Shown here: piece after piece, positions 6,781-13,008 of the stretch
How the letters are laid out: the number at the start of each line of letters is the position of its first letter
How positions within the stretch are numbered: position 1 is the stretch's first letter
Assembly (NCBI GenBank): GCA_013812515.1
Contig: JACCTI010000346.1
Location: 1 to 15,186 of the forward strand
DNA: 15,186 bases
Source of the DNA: Chthoniobacterales bacterium
GTDB taxonomy: Bacteria; Verrucomicrobiota; Verrucomicrobiia; Chthoniobacterales; UBA10450
Direction: 5' to 3'
Notes under the pieces: model-generated
Database searches by the model: none
What the model was told of the DNA's origin: nothing
The model's input: the letters and a program-made list of their open reading frames with translations, nothing else
Program-made: the position numbers and the translations under genes

Positions 6781-7497
6781 ATGCTTTATGTCATCGGCAC
6801 GCCGATTGGAAATCTCGATGACATCACGTTGCGCGCACTCGACGCGTTAAAGTCCGCTGATCTGATTGCGGCCGAGGACACGCGACATTCCGGCAATTTG
6901 CTTCGGCACTTCGAGATCCGGAAGCCGCTCATCAGTTATCATCAACACAACGAGGCAAAGCGAACCGAGGAGCTTTCTGAACGGCTCGCCGCTGGAGAAA
7001 ATGTTGCGTTGATTACGGACGCCGGCATGCCCAGTCTCTCCGATCCAGGCGGACGGCTCATCCGGGCGTGCATCGAACAGGGACTCGGCTACACGATCAT
7101 TCCCGGTGCGTCCGCGGTTCTCACGGCGCTCGTCGGCTCCGGGTTTGCTCTCGATCGGTTCTGCTATTGCGGCTTTCTCCCGGTGAAAAGCGGCGGCCGC
7201 GAGCGGGAACTTCGCGTTGCGGCAGAGCGTGGGGAGACTTCGGTCTTCTTCGAATCCCCCTATCGAATCAACAAAACGCTCCGCACCTGCGCCGGGATCA
7301 TGCCCGAACGTCAGCTTTGCGTTGCGCGCGAGCTGACGAAGAAGTTCGAGGAGTTTCGGCGCGGCACGCCCGCGGAGTTACTCGCACACTACGAAGCTCA
7401 TCCGGCCAAGGGCGAGATTACGCTGGTCATTTCAGCCAAGGCTGGCCGCACCGTTCGCATTGCCTCCGCTTCGCTCGACGCTGGTGACGAGCAGTGA
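6781..7497 (+). CDS. rsmI: 16S rRNA (cytidine-1402-2'-O)-methyltransferase RsmI
   Basis: This is a 238-aa SAM-dependent methyltransferase of the tetrapyrrole-methylase fold. RsmI 2'-O-methylates C1402 in the decoding site of 16S rRNA. Conserved signatures are YVIGTPIGNLDDIT (3-16), IAAEDTRHS (29-37), SYHQHNE (52-58), ALITDAGMPSLSDPG (76-90), IIPGASAVLTAL (106-117), GFLP (131-134) and FFESPYR (156-162). The product ends near GEITLV, shorter than the ~285 aa of E. coli RsmI because the C-terminal extension is missing; the catalytic body is complete. The frame is open upstream to 6574, but that extension lies over the DUF4160 pseudogene and has no similarity, so ATG 6781 at the conserved N terminus is preferred. 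No Shine-Dalgarno is visible. The last 66 nt overlap a convergent small gene. Confidence 0.96.
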   Translation: MLYVIGTPIGNLDDITLRALDALKSADLIAAEDTRHSGNLLRHFEIRKPLISYHQHNEAKRTEELSERLAAGENVALITDAGMPSLSDPGGRLIRACIEQGLGYTIIPGASAVLTALVGSGFALDRFCYCGFLPVKSGGRERELRVAAERGETSVFFESPYRINKTLRTCAGIMPERQLCVARELTKKFEEFRRGTPAELLAHYEAHPAKGEITLVISAKAGRTVRIASASLDAGDEQ

Positions 7498-7671
7498 TGA
7501 GAGCCAGTGCTGGGTGCCGTCTTCTTCTTCGATCGTGATTTGCGGAATATCGCTGGAGGCCGCTAACACGAAATCGGGATGATCGATGCGATACTCTCTC
7601 CCGTCGGCCAGTCTGATGATGAATGGTTCGAATGGAGTCGCTTCAAGCAAGGCTCGAATGCGTGGTTTCAC
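7432..7671 (-). CDS. Small conserved-type hypothetical protein (79 aa)
   Basis: From GTG 7671 the product begins KPRIRALLEATPFEPFIIRLADGREYRIDHPDF and continues with ASSDIPQITIEEEDGT and WLSSLLVTSVE. The PFEPF..RLADG...HPDF pattern matches a loosely defined family of 70-90-aa hypothetical proteins that I recall from Verrucomicrobia and Planctomycetes, probably a small beta-rich fold of unknown role. The open frame extends to 7788, but residues before the GTG have no family character. The 3' end runs 66 nt into the end of rsmI on the opposite strand, so the last 15-20 residues are constrained by two genes. No Shine-Dalgarno is seen. A real gene is more likely than not. Confidence 0.6.
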   Translation of the reverse strand: MKPRIRALLEATPFEPFIIRLADGREYRIDHPDFVLAASSDIPQITIEEEDGTQHWLSSLLVTSVERSGGNANGAASLG

Positions 7672-7775
7672 GAACGAATTCTGCCAGCAGCCTCCTCGAT
7701 TGTCTACGCACATGCCTGACTTTCCCCTTGTCAGAATCGCCGGGCCATGTGACTTTTGCCGACTTTTCCCAAGCC

Positions 7776-8117
7776 ATGGCTTTCGCAATCATTAAGACGG
7801 GCGGCAGACAACACCGCGTTGCCGAGGGTGACATCATTGATGTCGACTTCCTCGACTCTGAAATCGGCAAGGAAAGCCTCTTCGCCGATGTCCTTTTTCA
7901 CGGCGACGGGGAGAACCTCACTCACGGCACGCCACTCATTGAAGGGGCCACCGTCACGGGCGAGGTAATGGAACAGCGGAAGGACAAGAAGGTCATCGCG
8001 TTCAAGTACCGTCGGCGGAAAGGGTATCACCGCACCGTCGGTCACCGCCGGAAATTGACCCGCATCAAGATTACCGGGATTAGCCTGAGCACGAAAAGCG
8101 AAGCCAAGACGAAGTAG
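7776..8117 (+). CDS. rplU: 50S ribosomal protein L21
   Basis: This is a 113-aa protein with the L21 pattern: AFAIIKTGGRQHRVAEGD at the N terminus, GTPLIEGATVTGEV in the middle and the basic KVIAFKYRRRKGYHRTVGHRR block that contacts 23S rRNA, followed by TRIKITGI. L21 helps assemble the 50S subunit and interacts with L20. ATG 7776 gives the conserved N terminus; the open frame starts earlier (7623) but that part is unrelated. No Shine-Dalgarno precedes the start. rpmA follows after 47 bp, the near-universal rplU-rpmA order. Confidence 0.98.
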   Translation: MAFAIIKTGGRQHRVAEGDIIDVDFLDSEIGKESLFADVLFHGDGENLTHGTPLIEGATVTGEVMEQRKDKKVIAFKYRRRKGYHRTVGHRRKLTRIKITGISLSTKSEAKTK

Positions 8118-8164
8118 GCTGCTCCGCCCCTCAATCATCAACTCTCAACCACCAACCTCTTCTC

Positions 8165-8422
8165 ATGGCGCATAAAAAGGGACAAGGCAGCGTTAAGAAT
8201 GGGCGCGACAGCGTCAGCAAGCGATTGGGTGTGAAAAAGTTCGGAAGCGAGACGGTCGTCGCGGGGAACATCATCATTCGCCAGCGCGGGACGAAGTTTC
8301 TCCCGGGTAAGAACGTTGGTCTTGGTCGCGATTACACGATTTTTGCGCTCACCGATGGCCGGGTGAAGTTCGACCGCGCCGGGCGCCGCGTGAATGTCGA
8401 GCCCGTCGGCGCGGCTGAATAG
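8165..8422 (+). CDS. rpmA: 50S ribosomal protein L27
   Basis: This is an 85-aa protein starting MAHKKGQGSVKNGRDS, with RLGVKKFGSETVVAGNIIIRQRGTKFLPGKNVGLGRDYTIFAL, all typical of L27, whose N-terminal tail reaches the peptidyl-transferase centre. The N terminus begins directly with MAHKKG, so there is no cleavable extension of the Firmicutes type. The 47-bp gap after rplU is an A/C-rich, purine-poor stretch (8131-8160, CAACC/CATCAAC repeats) with no Shine-Dalgarno. Translation therefore probably depends on coupling or an unstructured leader. The gene is complete. Confidence 0.98.
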   Translation: MAHKKGQGSVKNGRDSVSKRLGVKKFGSETVVAGNIIIRQRGTKFLPGKNVGLGRDYTIFALTDGRVKFDRAGRRVNVEPVGAAE

Positions 8423-8454
8423 CAGGGATCCTTACCTGTTGCTTGCTCTTCGCG

Positions 8455-8483
8455 AGCTCGTCGTATCAGTCCTCCGGCGAGCT
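8455..8483 (+). terminator. Stem-loop after rpmA, without U-tract
   Basis: AGCTCGTCG (8455-8463) pairs with CGGCGAGCT (8475-8483) over nine pairs, one of them G-U, around an 11-nt loop. It lies 33 bp after the L27 stop and before the adk promoter candidate. No U-run follows, so it may be a weak or Rho-assisted terminator or a processing/stability stem. Confidence 0.35.
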
Positions 8484-8506
8484 ACGTTCCCGGCCTAACG
8501 AGAATG

Positions 8507-8536
8507 TTGCCGACGCGGTGAAGATTGCGCTATAAC
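8507..8536 (+). promoter_or_regulatory. Candidate promoter of the adenylate-kinase gene
   Basis: TTGCCG (8507-8512) and TATAAC (8531-8536) are 18 bp apart. Only ten bases separate the -10 from the ATG at 8547, so the predicted transcript would have a leader of about four nucleotides or none. The same TTGCCG hexamer and close placement occur before putA. Confidence 0.4.
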
Positions 8537-8546
8537 CATTTAACGC

Positions 8547-9155
8547 ATGAAATATAAAACCTACCTTCTCTTCGGCGCGCCTGGCAGCGGCAAAGGCACG
8601 CAAGGTAAAACCCTGGGCACGATTCCGCGTTATTTTCATTGCGCCTGCGGCGACGTTTTCCGCTCAATAGATACGCGCACAAAGGTAGGAGCCGCCTTTC
8701 TGGAATACTCGAGCAAGGGCTGGCTCGTTCCGAATGAGATCACGGTTGAGCTCTGGAAAGCGCGCATCGACGCGGCGGTCGACGGTCACGAATTCAAACC
8801 CGATATCGACACACTCGTGCTCGATGGCATCCCGCGGAATGTTGGCCAGGCGCAAATCATGGACGACCTGATCGAGGTCGAAAAAGTGTTCCACCTCTCC
8901 TGCCCGAATCGGGACGCCCTTTTTACTCGCTTGAAAAAGCGTGCGCTCAAAGACAACCGTCTGGACGATGCGAACGAAGAAGTCATCAAACGCCGCCTTG
9001 CAACCTACGAAGAGGAATCGAAACCCGTGCTCGGGTATTACGGAGAGGATCGGATCACTTGCATTGACGCGACCCAGCCCCCAGCGAAAGTTTTGCTGCA
9101 CATCCTGGAGAGCGTAAACGGAGTCAACGGGCAGCATGAGCCAGCAACAATTTGA
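8547..9155 (+). CDS. adk: Adenylate kinase family nucleoside monophosphate kinase
   Basis: The 202-aa product has the phosphate-binding P-loop GAPGSGKGT (10-18), CGDVFR (34-39) where most adenylate kinases have TGDMLR, LVPNEI (60-65), the DGIPRN motif (93-98; usually DGFPRT) and RLDDANEEVIKRRL (138-151) with the lid and core arginines. The lid between about residues 130 and 142 is short and lacks the zinc-type cysteines. It should interconvert ATP+AMP and 2 ADP, but the shifted motifs leave open another NMP preference. Most bacteria keep their principal adk among ribosomal protein genes next to secY, so this may be a second, divergent copy. It starts at ATG 8547 with no Shine-Dalgarno. Its last 20 nt overlap the next gene. 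Confidence 0.85.
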   Translation: MKYKTYLLFGAPGSGKGTQGKTLGTIPRYFHCACGDVFRSIDTRTKVGAAFLEYSSKGWLVPNEITVELWKARIDAAVDGHEFKPDIDTLVLDGIPRNVGQAQIMDDLIEVEKVFHLSCPNRDALFTRLKKRALKDNRLDDANEEVIKRRLATYEEESKPVLGYYGEDRITCIDATQPPAKVLLHILESVNGVNGQHEPATI

Positions 9156-9384
9156 GAACTTCACGGCATCCAGTCTTTATTGCGAGAAATGCAAAACGGC
9201 GATGCCGGTCCGCGAACGGCTGTTGTTGATCTTGCCGGATAAAGAACTCTACGATTACCTCTGCACCGGCTGCGCTTCCTCGGTTGGTTCGCGCGAGATT
9301 ACGGCTGGGGAGAAGTTGATGGCACAGCGCATGGCGAAGCGGCGACCCCGCCGCGCTGCTCCCGCCCCAGCCATCCAGCTTTAG
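9136..9384 (+). CDS. Small four-cysteine zinc-ribbon-like protein
   Basis: This is an 82-aa protein with two CxxC knuckles, C16-E-K-C19 and C43-T-G-C46, spaced by 23 residues: the layout of a zinc ribbon. Between them lies the conserved-looking MPVRERLLLILPDKELYDYL. A basic C-terminal tail (AKRRPRRAA) could contact RNA or DNA. The start overlaps the end of the adenylate-kinase gene by 20 nt and the stop is 6 bp before fmt, so it is translated as part of this operon. I recognise no named family. A role linked to translation or nucleic-acid binding is only suggested by context and charge. No signal peptide or membrane segment is present. Confidence 0.8.
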   Translation: MSQQQFENFTASSLYCEKCKTAMPVRERLLLILPDKELYDYLCTGCASSVGSREITAGEKLMAQRMAKRRPRRAAPAPAIQL

Positions 9385-9390
9385 CGCGCA

Positions 9391-10344
9391 ATGCGCGTCG
9401 TTTTTATCGGCACGGGCGAGATCGGCGTGCCGACGCTCCGGTTTTTGCTCCAATCGGACGAAGAAGAACTCGTCGGCGTTGTGACGCAGCCCGACAGGCC
9501 CGTCGGACGCGCTCAGCTGATTCAGGCGCCGCCGATCAAATCGGCGCTGGAGGGTTCGTCCATTCCGATCTTGCAACCCGAACGGATCAAGCAGGCGGAA
9601 GGCGTCGCTGCGATCCGCGCGCTGGTTCCTGACCTGGTGGTCGTGATGGCATACGGACAGATTCTGCCTCGCAGTCTGCTTGAAATTCCGGCGATTGCCT
9701 GTCTCAATTTGCACGCCTCGCTCCTGCCGCGTCATCGCGGAGCGGCGCCAATCCAGGCAGCAATCACGAGCGGCGATTCCGAGACTGGAATCACCGTGAT
9801 GTACATGGATGAAGGGCTCGATACGGGCGATCTGCTGTTGCAGTCCATCATCCCGATAGCCACGGACGAAACGGGCGGATCGCTGCAAGATCGTCTCGCC
9901 GAAATTGCACCCGCCGCGCTGAAGGATGCGCTAAAGATGCTGCACCAAGGAACGGCTCCTCGCATTCCGCAGAATTCCGCCGAAGCCACCTATGCGCCGA
10001 AACTGGAGCGGCAGCATGGGTGCATCGATTGGAGTGAATCGGCGGAGCAGATCGAGCGACGGATCCGCGCGTTCGATCCCTGGCCCGGCACTTACACGCT
10101 GGTAGCTGATGAGAGGGGGCACCAGCGCAAGCTCAAGATCTTCAGCGCAGCGCTCGCGCCCGGTGAAACGCAGCCGTCGGGCCAGATTGTTGCGGCGGAC
10201 CGGAACGGCATTCTGGTTGCGGCATCAGCCGGTTTGCTTCGATTGGGGGACGTCCAACTCGAAGGCAAAAAGCGAACGAGTGCGGCCGAATTCGTTCGGG
10301 GTCATCCGTGGATTGTGGGAGCAAGATTCTCCTCCCCAGCCTAG
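9391..10344 (+). CDS. fmt: Methionyl-tRNA formyltransferase
   Basis: The 317-aa enzyme transfers a formyl group from 10-formyl-THF to Met-tRNA(fMet), producing the initiator tRNA used by bacteria. MRVVFIGTGEIGVPTLRFLL opens the Rossmann-like formyltransferase domain. CLNLHASLLPRHRGAAPIQ contains the catalytic N106 and H108, and MDEGLDTGD contains D144, matching the N-H-D triad of E. coli Fmt (N108, H110, D146). The C-terminal tRNA-binding domain covers about residues 205-317, with the linking RIRAFDPWPGTYT. Length is normal. It begins 6 bp after the zinc-ribbon gene with no Shine-Dalgarno, so it probably relies on coupling. The common partner def is not adjacent. Confidence 0.97.
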   Translation: MRVVFIGTGEIGVPTLRFLLQSDEEELVGVVTQPDRPVGRAQLIQAPPIKSALEGSSIPILQPERIKQAEGVAAIRALVPDLVVVMAYGQILPRSLLEIPAIACLNLHASLLPRHRGAAPIQAAITSGDSETGITVMYMDEGLDTGDLLLQSIIPIATDETGGSLQDRLAEIAPAALKDALKMLHQGTAPRIPQNSAEATYAPKLERQHGCIDWSESAEQIERRIRAFDPWPGTYTLVADERGHQRKLKIFSAALAPGETQPSGQIVAADRNGILVAASAGLLRLGDVQLEGKKRTSAAEFVRGHPWIVGARFSSPA

Positions 10345-10395
10345 TCGAGCATTTTCCTTCCCAAGTTTCACCGTTCTGGTTGATGGTTGCCGCCC

Positions 10396-11127
10396 ATGGA
10401 GAGCCAAGCACCCGCGCCGGTATTTAAACGCATCGTCATCAAACTTAGCGGCGAAGCTTTACGTGAACCCGGTTCGCGCGAGAACATTTCCCCGCAAATC
10501 GTGCGCGACATCGCGCACTGCATCAAAGACGTGCGCGACCTCGGCGTACAGACTTCCGTGGTGGTGGGGGGAGGGAATATCTGGCGCGGTTTGTCCGCCA
10601 GTCATCGCGGAATGGACCGCACAACGGCGGATTACATGGGGATGCTGGCGACCGTTATCAACGGCCTCGCCCTCAAGGCAGGGCTCGATGAGCTCGGGGT
10701 GGAAACGCGCGTGCAAACCGCGATCGAAATGCAGAATGTGGCCGAACCATTCATTCTTGGCCGCGCCATCCGTCATCTCGAAGTCGGACGGATCGTGATC
10801 TTCGTTGCCGGGACAGGCAATCCTTACTTCTCCACCGACACGACGGCTGCGCTCCGGGCGAGCGAAATCCGCGCCGATGTCATCCTAAAGGCAACGAAGG
10901 TCGACGGCATTTATGATTCTGATCCGAACACGAACTCGGGCGCGAAACGTTTCGAGCGCATCACTTACACCGACGCGCTCAGCAAGCGGCTCCAGATCAT
11001 GGACTCGACCGCGTTCAGCCTTTGCATGGACAACAAGATCCCGATCATCGTTTTTGACATGAATACGCCGACTAACTTCACCGACATCGTTCTAGGGAGA
11101 AAGATCGGCACCACGGTCTCGGAATAG
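10396..11127 (+). CDS. pyrH: Uridylate kinase (UMP kinase)
   Basis: This 243-aa bacterial UMP kinase of the amino-acid-kinase fold makes UDP from UMP for pyrimidine nucleotide synthesis. Motifs in order are RIVIKLSGEAL (12-22), VVGGGNIWRG (57-65 region), DRTTADYMGMLATVING (74-90), GTGNPYFSTDTTAALR (139-154), KATKVDGIYDSDP (165-177) and MDSTA (202-206). A TTG three codons upstream (10387) is also in frame, but ATG 10396 is the better start. fmt ends 51 bp upstream. frr follows after 61 bp, the classical pyrH-frr order, although rpsB and tsf, which usually precede pyrH, are absent from this window. Confidence 0.97.
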   Translation: MESQAPAPVFKRIVIKLSGEALREPGSRENISPQIVRDIAHCIKDVRDLGVQTSVVVGGGNIWRGLSASHRGMDRTTADYMGMLATVINGLALKAGLDELGVETRVQTAIEMQNVAEPFILGRAIRHLEVGRIVIFVAGTGNPYFSTDTTAALRASEIRADVILKATKVDGIYDSDPNTNSGAKRFERITYTDALSKRLQIMDSTAFSLCMDNKIPIIVFDMNTPTNFTDIVLGRKIGTTVSE

Positions 11128-11188
11128 CGCGAGACGGCGGCGAATTCTCGATTGCCATTGCCGCAGCGCCCGCTTCATTGCGAGCACC

Positions 11189-11749
11189 ATGAGCGCCGAA
11201 GAAATCCTGTTTGAAGCCGAGGAGACGATGGAGAAAAGCGTCGATTACATGATTCACGAATTCTCCGCCGTCCGCACAGGGAAAGCGTCGCCGGCCTTGG
11301 TCGAGAATGTGGACGTCGAAGCGTACGGCTCAGCCATGAAACTGAAGCAGCTCGCGCTCATCACGACGCCGGAGCCGCGCCTGCTCGTGGTGCAGCCGTT
11401 TGATGCTTCGACCATGAAAGACATCGAGAAAGCATTGAAAGAATCGAAAGTCGGGATTCAGCCGTTGGTCGATGGGAAAATCATTCGCTTGCCGATTCCC
11501 GAGCTTTCGGAAGAGCGCCGCAAAGATCTTGTCAGATCGCTCCGGCAGATGGCCGAAGAAGCGCGCGTGCGTGTCCGCGGAAATCGCCGCACCGCGATTG
11601 ACGACGCAAAGAAGCTGAAGAATTCCGGCGAACTGACAGAAGACGGTCTGCGCGACCTGGAGGCCGATGTGCAAAAGCTCACCGACCGTTTTGTCAAGTC
11701 GGTGGACGATCACTTCGACCGGAAAGAGGCCGAAGTGATGAAAGTGTAG
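11189..11749 (+). CDS. frr: Ribosome recycling factor
   Basis: The 186-aa factor splits post-termination ribosomes together with EF-G. Typical RRF features are the N-terminal helix ending in FSAVRTGKASPALVENV (25-41 region), LKQLALITTPEPRLLVVQPFD, the IRLPIPELSEERRKDLV turn, and the helical C-terminal arm with VRGNRRTAIDDAKKL and LTEDGLRDLEADVQKLTD. Length is the family norm, and the end EVMKV is where RRF proteins normally stop. The TAG stop is also the TAG inside the TGTAGAGG terminus of the repeat element that begins at 11745, so the element abuts the gene without shortening it. There is no Shine-Dalgarno at ATG 11189. Confidence 0.97.
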   Translation: MSAEEILFEAEETMEKSVDYMIHEFSAVRTGKASPALVENVDVEAYGSAMKLKQLALITTPEPRLLVVQPFDASTMKDIEKALKESKVGIQPLVDGKIIRLPIPELSEERRKDLVRSLRQMAEEARVRVRGNRRTAIDDAKKLKNSGELTEDGLRDLEADVQKLTDRFVKSVDDHFDRKEAEVMKV

Positions 11750-11872
11750 AGGTGCTTGTGCCAAGCGCCGATTTGGTTTCCCCCCAATGATGCGTCAAGC
11801 GAGGGGCAGGTGCTTGATAATGGCTATCTGGCCGTCGGCGCTGATGCCGACATCTTCACAAGCACCTCTACA
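11745..11872. repeat. Inverted-repeat element, copy 2 (MITE/REP-like)
   Basis: This is a 128-bp element with perfect 14-bp inverted ends, TGTAGAGGTGCTTG at 11745-11758 and its complement at 11859-11872. The left end continues as an imperfect hairpin with CAAGCGCC (11762-11769), as in copy 1. GGTGCTTG at 11809-11816 repeats the end sequence internally and can pair with CAAGCACC at 11859-11866. A GTCGGC/GCCGAC stem (11834-11839, 11846-11851) sits inside that loop. The element occupies almost exactly the space between the stops of the convergent genes frr and the membrane-protein gene, where its hairpins could act as a bidirectional terminator. No ORF of its own is credible. Confidence 0.85.
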
Positions 11873-11878
11873 AAACTG

Positions 11879-12694
11879 CTACAACCGCACGAGATCGAGC
11901 AGGAACTGGCACCAAAGGTAGAGCATCCCGCGCCATGAATACTTCACCTCGCCCCCATCCGCCGGCATGAGCACACCCTGCTTGATGTTGTGAGCGATCT
12001 GCTCACGGAGATCATTTTCGATCTCGGTCTGGATCTGTTCTTCGTCCATCGGATCGATCACGCTGGTCTCCACCTGCTGGAGCCGGAGATATTCCTTGTG
12101 GCTTTGGTAGAGCTGCCAAAATGATTGGTCCGGCCGCTGCCGATTGATCCGAAATTGCGGTGTTAGCTTCAATCCGTACGAGAGCGGATAGTTCCACGTC
12201 GTCCAGATAATGCCGTCGCGCGCGCGGGATGAAATTCGGAGGTAGTAGAACGAGAGATCATTCTGCTCGTTTAGGCAGATCGTCGCCTGCGCGCGATCTT
12301 CTTCTTTGTAGAAGAGGCGGAAAAACTGGCGGTAATCCTCCCAATCCCAGCCCGCATCGTTCACATGAAGGAAACCCGCGTTTTCGATCTCGTGCGTGAT
12401 CTCATTCAACGTCGGGAACACTTCTGAGGAAGGCGGACTTTTCGGGCGCAGCGTTTTTTCTTTGGGTAGACGCAGGGCGCGGATGCGAGTCAGAATTTCC
12501 AGCCAGGGAAGGAACAGCCAGGCGAGCGCCCCGACGATGCCGAAAATCCAGCTCCCGCTTACAAAATAAACGGCCAGGAACGTGGCAAAAAGAATCCCGA
12601 GCGCGCCGGCCTTCTGGGTGAACGGGGTTTGATAGCTGCGCAGACCAATGCTGAGCACAGCCACGCCCAGCGTGATGAATATACCGAACAGCAT
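11879..12694 (-). CDS. Conserved-type hypothetical membrane protein
   Basis: This is a 271-aa protein of unrecognised family. The first ~75 residues contain three hydrophobic segments (about 2-17, 28-46 and 49-66), followed by a basic stretch (RIRALRLPKEKTLRPK). The remainder is a soluble, probably cytoplasmic, domain rich in aromatic and charged residues, with NAGFLHVNDAGWDWEDYRQFFRLFYKEEDRAQAT and FYYLRISSRARDG, and ending in WRGMLYLWCQFLLDLVRL, possibly an amphipathic helix. The start ATG 12694 overlaps the stop of the upstream glutaredoxin-like gene in a TGATG arrangement, so the two are translationally coupled and may work together. An in-frame TTG at 12697 is a less likely start. The function is unknown. 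Confidence 0.8.
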   Translation of the reverse strand: MLFGIFITLGVAVLSIGLRSYQTPFTQKAGALGILFATFLAVYFVSGSWIFGIVGALAWLFLPWLEILTRIRALRLPKEKTLRPKSPPSSEVFPTLNEITHEIENAGFLHVNDAGWDWEDYRQFFRLFYKEEDRAQATICLNEQNDLSFYYLRISSRARDGIIWTTWNYPLSYGLKLTPQFRINRQRPDQSFWQLYQSHKEYLRLQQVETSVIDPMDEEQIQTEIENDLREQIAHNIKQGVLMPADGGEVKYSWRGMLYLWCQFLLDLVRL

Positions 12695-12933
12695 CAAGGC
12701 TTGATTCCGTGCTCGCTTAAGAACTTTTCCAACTGGTCGGTGTCAAAGTTTGCAAGCACTTCATCGCCGGCCACGAGCGTCGGCACATAGGTCTGATCGG
12801 ACAGTTTCGTCATTTCCCGGTAGGCGTCACGATCCTGGCCCACATCGATCTCGGTGAACTGATAGCCGCGCTCGGTCAGATACTCTTTGGCGTCGATGCA
12901 CCAGGAGCACCATTCGCGGCTGTATAATTTCAT
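12694..12933 (-). CDS. Glutaredoxin-like thiol-disulfide protein
   Basis: The 79-aa product has the glutaredoxin/thioredoxin fold outline: beta strand MKLYS, active site WC9-S-W-C12, helix AKEYLTERG, strand FTEIDV, then the cis-proline motif TYVPTLVAGDEVL (P51) and the closing NFDTDQLEKFL helix. The dithiol CSWC differs from the common CPYC but keeps both cysteines, so reversible disulfide reduction is expected. The frame is open to 12978, but that extension would cover the candidate promoter, and ATG 12933 begins exactly at the first strand. The stop overlaps the start of the membrane-protein gene (TGATG). No signal peptide, so it is cytoplasmic. Confidence 0.88.
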   Translation of the reverse strand: MKLYSREWCSWCIDAKEYLTERGYQFTEIDVGQDRDAYREMTKLSDQTYVPTLVAGDEVLANFDTDQLEKFLSEHGIKP

Positions 12934-12950
12934 TTCAGTAGGCACGCAGA

Positions 12951-12978
12951 AATAAAACAGCGCAGGCGAGCGCGTCAA
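12951..12978 (-). promoter_or_regulatory. Candidate promoter of the glutaredoxin/membrane-protein operon
   Basis: On the minus strand TTGACG (12978..12973) and TTTATT (12956..12951) are separated by 16 bp, and the -10 lies 17 nt before ATG 12933. It falls in the 75-bp gap after proS and supports the shorter glutaredoxin start. Pattern evidence only. Confidence 0.4.
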
Positions 12979-13008
12979 CCAATCGCCCCCGAACCAGTGC
13001 CGTGACAG

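Noticed and set aside
9124..9888. 254-codon minus-strand ORF opposite the zinc-ribbon gene and fmt
   Set aside because: The opposite strand carries the Fmt catalytic motifs. The antisense product has no motif or plausible start signal.
11879..11881. Possibility that the repeat element also supplies the stop of the membrane-protein gene
   Set aside because: That TAG (complement of 11879-11881) lies seven bases outside the element's right end.
11756..11938. 60-codon plus-strand ORF after frr
   Set aside because: It is formed almost entirely by the repeat element and has no independent start signal or coding character.
12923..12928. Perfect plus-strand TATAAT
   Set aside because: It lies inside the first codons of the glutaredoxin-like gene (reverse of AAATTATAC), has no -35 at a suitable distance, and has no plus-strand gene downstream.
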